From Pseudomonadota bacterium (GTDB taxonomy: Bacteria; Pseudomonadota; Alphaproteobacteria; Rhodobacterales; Rhodobacteraceae), in the NCBI GenBank assembly GCA_021813645.1, contig JAKAJW010000193.1:1-7445 (forward strand): a DNA stretch of 7,445 nucleotides. Reading direction: 5' to 3'. Below, in pieces: positions 1-5,454 of the stretch. Within the stretch, counting starts at the first letter, position 1, and every line of letters begins with the position of its first letter. Under the pieces are notes generated by a model, which saw only the letters and a list, made by a program, of their open reading frames with translations, was not told where the DNA came from and made no database searches. A program made the position numbers and the translations under genes.

Positions 1-1
1 G

Positions 2-235
2 ATCGACCAGAAACGGCTCGCCGAGCTCTCCGGCGTCTCGGTGCCGACGATCCAGCGGATGGAGGCTTCTGGCGGCACGGTGCGCGGCGTGGTCGACAGT
101 CTGGTGCGGGTCGTCGAGGCGCTCGACCGCGCCGGGGTGGAGCTGATCGGCGAGGGCGCGCCCAGCCCCGCGGGCGGTCGCGGGGTTCGGCTGAAATCCC
201 CGGCCGATCCCACCGGCGGGGGGGCAAGTGCTTGA
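2..235 (+). CDS. XRE-family helix-turn-helix regulator, 3' part (start lies before the window)
   Basis: The open frame enters from the left edge and gives 77 visible residues before TGA at 233-235. Near its start it shows a helix-turn-helix: LAELSGVS, then the recognition helix PTIQRMEA. The tail AGVELIGEG followed by GGRGVRL is typical of small one-domain XRE regulators of about 80-100 residues common in alphaproteobacteria, so perhaps only 10-20 residues are missing. An internal GTG at 41 would cut off the first helix and is not a likely start. The gene overlaps hyfB by 8 bases, so the two are probably co-transcribed and translationally coupled. The inference is a local, possibly self-regulating, DNA-binding regulator of the hyf-like operon. 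Its ligand and operator cannot be seen. The fold is well supported; the link to the operon rests on position only. Confidence 0.85.
   Translation: MDQKRLAELSGVSVPTIQRMEASGGTVRGVVDSLVRVVEALDRAGVELIGEGAPSPAGGRGVRLKSPADPTGGGASA
217..227 (+). promoter_or_regulatory. Ribosome binding site of hyfB, inside the regulator gene
   Basis: A G-rich run (GGCGGGGGGG) ends a few bases before the GTG at 228 and lies inside the last codons of the XRE gene. It supports GTG 228 as the hyfB start and coupling of hyfB to translation of the regulator. G-runs are common in this DNA, so confidence is moderate. Confidence 0.5.
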
Positions 236-2225
236 AGCGGCAACCCTTCTGGCCGGGGCGCTGATCGCCCTCGGCCCCATCGCCCTACTCTTTGGCGGCC
301 GGGCGCAGACCGCGCTCTACGCCCTCACCGCGCTGCTCGCCGCCGGTCTCGCCGGCCTCGCCCTCGCCGCACTCGCGACCGCAGCCACCGCCCGGCTGAC
401 CCTGCCGATCGGCCTGCCCTGGCTCGGCGCGCATCTACGGCTCGACCCGCTGTCGGCCTTCTTCGCCCTGCTGCTCGGCCTCGGCGGCTGCGCGGCCAGC
501 CTCTCCGCCATCGGCTATTTCCGCCACAGCCCCGAGCCGCGCCGCACCCTGCCGTTCCTGCCCGCCTTCCTCGGCGCCATGCTTGCCGTGATCCTGGCCG
601 ACGACGCCTTCAGCTTCCTGATGTCGTGGGAAATCATGTCGTTGCTGTCCTGGGCGCTGGTGCTCGCCGATCACCGCGCCGAGGCCGCGCGGCGGGCCGG
701 CTTCGTCTATCTCACCATGGCCGCCTTCGGCACGCTGGCCCTGCTGCTGGCCTTCGGCCTGCTGGCCGGGCCGCAGGGCGCCTATACGTTCGACGCCATC
801 CGCGCCACCCCGCGCGGGCCGCTCAGCGTGGCGCTGGTGCTGGCGCTGATGCTGCTCGGCGCCGGCTCCAAGGCCGGGCTCGCGCCGCTGCATGTCTGGC
901 TGCCGATGGCGCATCCGGCGGCGCCCTCGCCGGTCTCGGCGCTGATGAGCGGGGTGATGACCAAGGTCGCGCTCTATGCCTTCCTCCGGGTGGTCTTCGA
1001 CCTGCTGGGCCCCACCCCCTGGTGGACCGCCGCCGCGCTGATCCCCCTCGGCGCCGGCACCGCGGTGCTCGGCATCCTGCTCGCCACGGTCGAAACCGAC
1101 ATCAAGCGCCTGCTCGCCTGTTCGACGATCGAGAACATCGGCGTCATCTTCGCCGCGCTCGGCCTGGCGCTGGCCTTCCGCGCCGATGCCATGCCGGCGG
1201 CGGCGGCGCTGGCGCTCTCGGCCGCGCTGTTCCACGCCTTCAACCACATGGCGATGAAAAGCCTGCTGTTTCTCGGCGCCGGCGCGACGGTGGGCGCCAC
1301 CGGCACCCGCGCGCTCGACCGGCTCGGCGGGCTGATCCACCGGATGCCGGTCACCGCCGCGCTGATGCTGGTCGGCGCGCTGGCGATCGCCGCGCTGCCG
1401 CCGCTGAACGGCTTCGCCTCGGAGTGGCTGGTGTTCCAGGCGGTGCTGCTCAGCCCGGCCCTGCCGCAGGCCAGCCTGCAACTGCTGGTGCCGGCCGCGG
1501 GCGGCCTGCTCGCGCTCGCCGCGGCGCTGGCGGCGGCGGCCTTCGTCCGGCTCTACGGCGTGGCCTTCCTCGGCCGGCCGCGCAGCCCCGAGGCCGCCGC
1601 CGCGCGCGAGGCCGACCGCCCGACGCTTGTCGCGATGTCCCTGCTCGCCGCGCTCTGCATCGCCGCCGGGCTGCTCCCGGGCCTCTTTCTCGACACGCTC
1701 GCCCCAGTCGCGCGGCAGCTCCTGCAGGCGCGGCTGCCCGCCCAGGCGGCCCAGCCCTGGCTGACGCTGACCCCGGTCGCCGCCGCGCGCTCGACCTACA
1801 ACGGGCTTCTGTTCGCGCTGTTCATCGCGCTCTCGGCCGGGCTCGCCGCCGTCGCGGTCCACCGCCTGGCCTCGCGCGCCCTGCGCCGGGCCCCAGCCTG
1901 GGACTGCGGCTTCCCGCAAGACCTGCCGAACAGCCAGTACGGCGCCGGCTCCTTCGCCCAGCCGCTGCGACGGGTGCTCGGCACCACGCTGCTGTCGGCG
2001 CGCGAGACCGTCGCGATGCCGCCGCCCGGCGATCTGTCGCCCGCGCGCCATACGGTCCAGGCCAGCGATCCGGCCTGGGCCGCGCTCTACGCCCCGCTCG
2101 CCGGCGCGGTGGAGGCGGCGTCGCGCAAGGCCAACCGTTTCCAATTCCTCACCATCCGGCGCTACCTGAGCCTGGTCTTCGCGCTGCTGGTGCTTCTGCT
2201 GCTGGGGCTCGCGCTATGGAGCTGA
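228..2225 (+). CDS. hyfB: HyfB-like large antiporter-type proton channel subunit of a hydrogenase-related membrane complex
   Basis: The 665-residue integral membrane protein is close to the length of E. coli HyfB/HycC (NuoL/MrpA-like superfamily). It belongs to the membrane arm and is expected to move protons or Na+ driven by redox chemistry in the HyfG/HyfI arm. Visible hallmarks are MSWEIMS with Glu135; GAGSKAGLAPLHVWLP with Lys215; the following HPAAPSPVSALMSG; Lys246 in MTKVAL; ETDIKRLLACSTIENIG near 289-304; and HAFNHMAMKSLLF with Lys344. These Glu/Lys/His residues are the buried charged axis of antiporter-like subunits. After the channel domain, WDCGF at 558-562 with YGAGSFAQPLRRVLG is a signature of the HycC/HyfB branch, separating it from NuoL and Mrp. 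A last hydrophobic helix ends the protein (about 647-664). The start GTG 228 overlaps the regulator gene. All key charged residues are present, so the subunit looks functional. Confidence 0.95.
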   Translation: MLEAATLLAGALIALGPIALLFGGRAQTALYALTALLAAGLAGLALAALATAATARLTLPIGLPWLGAHLRLDPLSAFFALLLGLGGCAASLSAIGYFRHSPEPRRTLPFLPAFLGAMLAVILADDAFSFLMSWEIMSLLSWALVLADHRAEAARRAGFVYLTMAAFGTLALLLAFGLLAGPQGAYTFDAIRATPRGPLSVALVLALMLLGAGSKAGLAPLHVWLPMAHPAAPSPVSALMSGVMTKVALYAFLRVVFDLLGPTPWWTAAALIPLGAGTAVLGILLATVETDIKRLLACSTIENIGVIFAALGLALAFRADAMPAAAALALSAALFHAFNHMAMKSLLFLGAGATVGATGTRALDRLGGLIHRMPVTAALMLVGALAIAALPPLNGFASEWLVFQAVLLSPALPQASLQLLVPAAGGLLALAAALAAAAFVRLYGVAFLGRPRSPEAAAAREADRPTLVAMSLLAALCIAAGLLPGLFLDTLAPVARQLLQARLPAQAAQPWLTLTPVAAARSTYNGLLFALFIALSAGLAAVAVHRLASRALRRAPAWDCGFPQDLPNSQYGAGSFAQPLRRVLGTTLLSARETVAMPPPGDLSPARHTVQASDPAWAALYAPLAGAVEAASRKANRFQFLTIRRYLSLVFALLVLLLLGLALWS

Positions 2226-2275
2226 CCGTCGCCCTCCCCCGCCGCCCCACAGCCGGGTCGCCGCCATGCAGCTGA
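2216..2275 (+). CDS. Possible 19-codon bridging mini-ORF between hyfB and hyfC
   Basis: An ATG at 2216, within the last codons of hyfB, opens a frame of 19 residues (MELTVALPRRPTAGSPPCS) that stops at 2273-2275, ten bases past the A of the hyfC ATG at 2266. It spans the 40-base gap completely. A GGGG eight bases upstream is only a weak ribosome site. The peptide has no recognisable domain. If translated, its role is probably to deliver ribosomes to hyfC rather than to make a functional protein. It may be chance, since stop codons are rare in this GC-rich DNA. Confidence 0.15.
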   Translation: MELTVALPRRPTAGSPPCS

Positions 2276-3222
2276 TCCTGCCGATGCTGGTGCAGGGCGC
2301 GCAGATGGCGCTCGTCGTGCTGCTCGCGCCGCTGCTGACCGGCCTGGTGCGCAAGCTGAAGGCGCGGCTGACCCGCCGCCGCGGCGCGCCGGTCACCCAG
2401 CCCTGGCGCGACATCCTGAAGCTGCTGCAGAAAGAGGCGGTGGTAGCCGACAGCGCCTCCTGGCTCTATCGCGCCGCCCCCTATCTGATCTTCGCCGCTA
2501 CCTGGGTCGCCGCCGCCCTGGTGCCCACCTTCGCCACCCATCTGCAGTTTTCCTGGACCGCGGACCTGATCGCCATCGTCGCGCTGCTCGGCTCCGCCCG
2601 CTTCTTCCTGGCGCTGGCCGGGATGGATGTGGGCACCGCCTTCGGCGGCCTCGGCGCCAGCCGCGAGATGATGTTCGCCACCCTGGCCGAGCCGGCGATG
2701 CTGCTGATCACCTTCGCCCTCGCGCTGATCGCCGGCTCCACCCAGCTCTCGACCATCGCCGCCGTGATGGCGGGCCCTGCGGTCGGCCTGCGGGTCTCGC
2801 TCGGCATGGCACTGGTCGCGCTGATCATCGTCGCGCTGGCCGAGAACGGCCGCATCCCGGTCGACAATCCGGCGACCCATCTCGAGCTGACCATGGTGCA
2901 TGAGGCGATGGTGCTGGAATATTCCGGCCGGCACCTGGCGATGATCGAGCTCGCCGCCAGCCTCAAGCTGCTGCTCTACCTCTCGCTCATTGCCTGCGTC
3001 TTCGTGCCCTGGGGGCTCGCCGCGCCGGGCCAGGGGCTGGCCGCCCATCTGGCGGGCCTGCTCGCCTATCTCGGCAAGATCGCCGTCGGCGCCGTCGCGC
3101 TCGCGCTGTTCGAGACGGCGATCGCCAAGATGCGGGTGTTCCGGGTGCCCGACTTCCTCGGCATCGCGCTGATGCTCGGGCTGCTCGGGACGCTCCTGCT
3201 CTTCGTCTCGGCGAGGCTCTGA
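2266..3222 (+). CDS. hyfC: HyfC-like (NuoH/HycD family) membrane anchor subunit
   Basis: The 318-residue protein matches HyfC/HycD (about 307-315 residues) and the NuoH/ND1 family. In the superfamily this subunit joins the peripheral redox arm to the antiporter-like subunits and forms the E-channel. Family motifs are in order: GAPVTQPWRDILKLLQKE near 40-57; GLGASREMMFATLAEPAML near 128-146 (Glu134, Glu142); ENGRIPVDNPATHLELTMVH near 193-212; then EAMVLEYSG (Glu213, Glu218). About eight hydrophobic helices are visible, and the last one ends the protein. ATG 2266 is chosen because the reading frame has no other plausible start codon just upstream and the motif spacing fits; its ribosome site is weak. 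The stop TGA (3220-3222) shares its final A with the ATG of hyfE. I see no damage or missing key residue. Confidence 0.95.
   Translation: MQLILPMLVQGAQMALVVLLAPLLTGLVRKLKARLTRRRGAPVTQPWRDILKLLQKEAVVADSASWLYRAAPYLIFAATWVAAALVPTFATHLQFSWTADLIAIVALLGSARFFLALAGMDVGTAFGGLGASREMMFATLAEPAMLLITFALALIAGSTQLSTIAAVMAGPAVGLRVSLGMALVALIIVALAENGRIPVDNPATHLELTMVHEAMVLEYSGRHLAMIELAASLKLLLYLSLIACVFVPWGLAAPGQGLAAHLAGLLAYLGKIAVGAVALALFETAIAKMRVFRVPDFLGIALMLGLLGTLLLFVSARL
3205..3218 (+). promoter_or_regulatory. Ribosome binding site of hyfE, inside hyfC
   Basis: GGCGAGG lies in the last codons of hyfC, about six bases before the hyfE ATG at 3222. With the TGATG overlap it indicates reinitiation or coupled translation of hyfE. 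Confidence 0.5.
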
Positions 3223-3884
3223 TGACGCATCTGCCGCTCGACTTCGCCCATCTCCTGGCCGGCAGCCTGGTGCTGCTCAGCTTCCTGATGATCTACCAGG
3301 ACCGGCTGTCGGCGCTGCTCGACGTCTTCGCCGCCCATGCCGTCGCGCTCTCCGCCTCGGTCGCCTGGCAGGCCCATCTGCAGCAGGCCCCGCATCTCTA
3401 CCTCACCGCGCTGATCGCGCTGCTGTTCAAGGCGCTGATCATCCCGATGGCGCTCTCGCGCATCGTCCAGCGTCTGCGGATTCACCGCGAGGTCGAAACG
3501 GTGGTCGGCACCGCGCCCACCATGCTGGCCGGCATCGGCCTCGCCGCGCTGTCGATCCTCTTGATGATGCGGCTCACCGCCGGCGCCGACCCGCTCGCCC
3601 GCGAGGATCTGGCCTTCGCCCTCACCGTGGTGCTGCTCGGCCTCTTGATGATGGTCACCCGCCGCAACGCGGTCTCGCAGGTGGTGGGCTTCATGTCGCT
3701 GGAAAACGGCCTGATCCTCGCCGCCGCCGGCGCCAAGGGCATGCCGCTGGTGGTCGAGATCTCGGTCGCCTTCTCGATCCTGATCGCCTTCATCGTGATC
3801 GGCGTCTTCCTGTTCCGCATCCGCGAGCGCTTCGACACCGTCGATGTCGGCGCCCTCGACGAGGTGAGGGGAGAGCGCGGATGA
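3222..3884 (+). CDS. hyfE: HyfE-like (NuoK-related) small membrane subunit
   Basis: The 220-residue, strongly hydrophobic protein is close to E. coli HyfE (about 216 residues); the name HycP is used for related proteins. It has about six or seven transmembrane helices. The C-terminal half resembles NuoK/MrpC and carries the family stretch QVVGFMSLENGLILAAAGAKG with Glu161, then Glu179 in MPLVVEIS, the acidic residues expected to lie in the proton path. A charged loop, TRRNAVS near 146-152, precedes them. The protein ends in a soluble tail FRIRERFDTVDVGALDEVRG, also typical of HyfE. It should sit between HyfC and the antiporter-like subunits in the membrane arm. It follows hyfC with a one-base TGATG overlap. 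In E. coli hyf a hyfD gene lies between hyfC and hyfE; here it is absent. Confidence 0.92.
   Translation: MTHLPLDFAHLLAGSLVLLSFLMIYQDRLSALLDVFAAHAVALSASVAWQAHLQQAPHLYLTALIALLFKALIIPMALSRIVQRLRIHREVETVVGTAPTMLAGIGLAALSILLMMRLTAGADPLAREDLAFALTVVLLGLLMMVTRRNAVSQVVGFMSLENGLILAAAGAKGMPLVVEISVAFSILIAFIVIGVFLFRIRERFDTVDVGALDEVRGERG
3866..3873 (+). promoter_or_regulatory. Strong Shine-Dalgarno-like site pointing at the ATG at 3881
   Basis: GAGGGGAG at the end of hyfE is the best Shine-Dalgarno match in the window. It sits seven bases before the ATG at 3881, not near the hyfF ATG, which is over 130 bases away and has only a weak GAGG upstream. It is the main reason to take the 44-residue ORF at 3881 seriously. 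It could also be a relic of an ancestral hyfE-hyfF junction. Confidence 0.5.
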
Positions 3885-4015
3885 CCCGAACCAGCGCCCC
3901 CGCCCGTACGCGGCTCCCCCGCACCAGCGCCCGTTTTCTGTCCGCAAATATCCCACGGGGGCTCCCGGGGGGTGAACCCCCAGTCCCCGCGGCCGCCCGA
4001 GGCGCCACGCCATGA
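3881..4015 (+). CDS. Possible 44-residue basic, proline-rich ORF bridging hyfE and hyfF
   Basis: The frame starts at an ATGA that overlaps the hyfE stop and ends at an ATGA that overlaps the hyfF start, so it fills the whole spacer. A good Shine-Dalgarno site stands upstream. The 44-residue product is Arg-, Pro-, Ala- and Thr-rich, has no hydrophobic helix and matches no family I know. A ten-base direct repeat (ACCAGCGCCC at 3890-3899 and 3923-3932) gives a repeated RTSA in the peptide. The likely role, if translated, is coupling hyfE to hyfF translation. The composition suggests the peptide is a by-product of an inserted non-coding element rather than a selected protein. Confidence 0.3.
   Translation: MTRTSAPARTRLPRTSARFLSANIPRGLPGGEPPVPAAARGATP
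3888..4011 (+). repeat. Repeat-like inserted element between hyfE and hyfF
   Basis: This spacer differs from the rest of the operon: it holds homopolymer C and G runs, a TTTT, the string GCAAATATCCCACGGGGG (3943-3960) and an inverted repeat GGGGG-TGAA-CCCCC (3968-3981). AAATATCCC followed by G-runs and a GGGGG/CCCCC hairpin resembles, from memory, short interspersed repeats common between genes in Rhodobacteraceae. The spacer is flanked by ATGACCC on the left (3881-3887) and ATGACCC on the right (4012-4018), as a duplicated target would be. Family membership cannot be tested here because only one copy lies in the window. Confidence 0.4.
3967..3981. other. G/C inverted repeat inside the hyfE-hyfF spacer
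   Basis: Five G-C pairs close a TGAA loop, with a sixth G outside. No T-run follows on either strand, so it does not look like an intrinsic terminator. It may affect mRNA stability or the relative output of hyfF, or simply be part of the repeat element. Confidence 0.45.
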
Positions 4016-5448
4016 CCCCGCTCGCCCTCATCCTCGCCATTCCCGCCGCCGCGGCCGCGCTTGCCGCGCTGCTGCCCGGCTACCGGCTCACCGCCCGCCT
4101 CAACGTCGCCGCCGCCGGCGCCGCCTTCCTCGCCGCGCTGGCGCTGCTGACCGGCCCCCGCCCGGCGCCGACCGCGCTGTTCCTGGCCGACGATCTCAAC
4201 ATCGTCTTCATCGTGCTGAACAGCTTCGTCGGCTTCACCGCCGCCGCCTTCTCCGCCGGCTATATCGCGCATGAGATCGAGACCGGCCGGCTGACGCCGG
4301 CCACGCTGCGCTTCTACCACGCGATGTATCAGGTGATGATGTTCGGCATGAACCTGGCGCTCGTCACCAACAACATCGGTCTGATGTGGGTGGCGGTGGA
4401 ACTCGCCACGCTCTCCACCGTGCTCATGGTCGGCCTCTACCGCACCCCCGAGGCGCTGGAGGCGGCCTGGAAATACTTCATCCTCGGCTCGGTCGGCATC
4501 GCGCTGGCGCTGTTCGGCACCATCCTGGTCTATATGGCCGCCCAGCCCGCCCTGGGCGAGGGCACGCCGGCGATGGTCTGGACCAACCTGCTGGCCCATG
4601 CCGCCGCCTTCGATCCCGGCCTGCTGAACCTCGCCTTCGTCTTCCTGCTCTTGGGTTACGGCACCAAGGTCGGGCTCGCGCCGCTGCATGCCTGGCTGCC
4701 CGACGCCCATGCCGAGGGCCCGACGCCGATCTCGGCGGTGCTCTCCGGGCTGCTGCTGAACGTCGCGCTCTATGCCGTCTTGCGCTTCAAGATGCTGATG
4801 GCGGCCAATCCGGCGACGCTGCCGGCCGGCCCGCTGATGGCGGCGATGGGGCTGGCCTCGCTGATCTTCGCCGCGCTGATGCTCTACCGCCGGCGCGACA
4901 TCAAACGGCTCTTCGCCTATAGCTCGATCGAGCATATGGGCATCATCACCTTCGCCTTCGGAATGGGCGGGCCGCTGGCCAATTTCGCCGGCCTGCTGCA
5001 CATGGTGATGCATTCGCTGACCAAATCGGCGATCTTCTACTCGGTCGGCCAGATCGCCCAGTCGCGCGGCACCCAGGCGATCGCCGCCCTGCGCGGCCTT
5101 AGCGTCAGCAATCCGCGGCTTGCCTGGGCCTTCGCGCTCGGCGTGCTCGCCATCGCCGGCCTGCCGCCCTTCGGCACTTTCCTGTCGGAATTCCTGCTCG
5201 TCACCTCGACTTTCGCCCGCCAGCCGGCGCTGGCGCTGCTGCTCGCCCTCGGGCTCTTGCTGGCCTTCGGCGCGCTGCTGCTGCGGCTCACCCAGGTGCT
5301 GTTCGGCGAACCCGAGACGACGCCGGCCCCGGTCCGCGCCTCCAGCCTGCCGGTCTGGGCGCATATGGCGCTGGTGGCGCTGGCCGGGCTGCACCTGCCC
5401 GGCGCATTGGTGGCCTGGTTCCAGGCCGCCGCCCGGCTCTTGGGATAG
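4012..5448 (+). CDS. hyfF: HyfF-like (HycQ/NuoN-related) antiporter-type proton channel subunit
   Basis: The 478-residue membrane protein, with about 13-14 helices, is somewhat shorter than E. coli HyfF (about 526). It belongs to the NuoL/M/N and Mrp antiporter-like superfamily and is the second proton-pumping module of the complex. Key residues are present: Glu130 in VAVELATLS; Lys154 in AAWKYF; Lys219 in GYGTKVGLAPLHAWLPDAH with the following EGPTPISAVLSG; DIKRLFAYSSIEHMG near 296-310; and HMVMHSLTKSAIFY with His330, His334 and Lys338. LPPFGTFLSEF near 384-394 is the usual broken-helix motif. LPDAHAEGPTPISA and SSIEHMG fit the HyfF/HycQ branch rather than HyfB. The ATG overlaps the stop of the preceding 44-codon frame (ATGA), and no better start lies upstream. 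The stop is six bases before hyfG. Confidence 0.95.
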   Translation: MTPLALILAIPAAAAALAALLPGYRLTARLNVAAAGAAFLAALALLTGPRPAPTALFLADDLNIVFIVLNSFVGFTAAAFSAGYIAHEIETGRLTPATLRFYHAMYQVMMFGMNLALVTNNIGLMWVAVELATLSTVLMVGLYRTPEALEAAWKYFILGSVGIALALFGTILVYMAAQPALGEGTPAMVWTNLLAHAAAFDPGLLNLAFVFLLLGYGTKVGLAPLHAWLPDAHAEGPTPISAVLSGLLLNVALYAVLRFKMLMAANPATLPAGPLMAAMGLASLIFAALMLYRRRDIKRLFAYSSIEHMGIITFAFGMGGPLANFAGLLHMVMHSLTKSAIFYSVGQIAQSRGTQAIAALRGLSVSNPRLAWAFALGVLAIAGLPPFGTFLSEFLLVTSTFARQPALALLLALGLLLAFGALLLRLTQVLFGEPETTPAPVRASSLPVWAHMALVALAGLHLPGALVAWFQAAARLLG

Positions 5449-5449
5449 G
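5442..5449 (+). promoter_or_regulatory. Ribosome binding site of hyfG at the end of hyfF
   Basis: GGGATAGG overlaps the hyfF stop (TAG 5446-5448) and lies five bases before the hyfG ATG at 5455. It supports this start and coupling of the two genes. Confidence 0.45.
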
Positions 5450-5454
5450 CCGCC

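Noticed and set aside
41..235. A separate 64-residue gene starting at GTG 41
   Set aside because: The same frame is open to the left edge and the residues before 41 complete the helix-turn-helix, so GTG 41 is an internal codon.
435..2144. 569-residue minus-strand frame and a 549-residue plus-strand frame (626-2275) over hyfB
   Set aside because: Both are Arg/Gly/Ala-rich shadows of hyfB without recognisable motifs. Only the very end of the plus-strand frame (2216-2275) is kept, as a possible bridging mini-ORF.
3967..3981. Intrinsic terminator between hyfE and hyfF
   Set aside because: The stem has no T-run after it on either strand, and the genes on both sides belong to one complex with overlapping or bridged frames.
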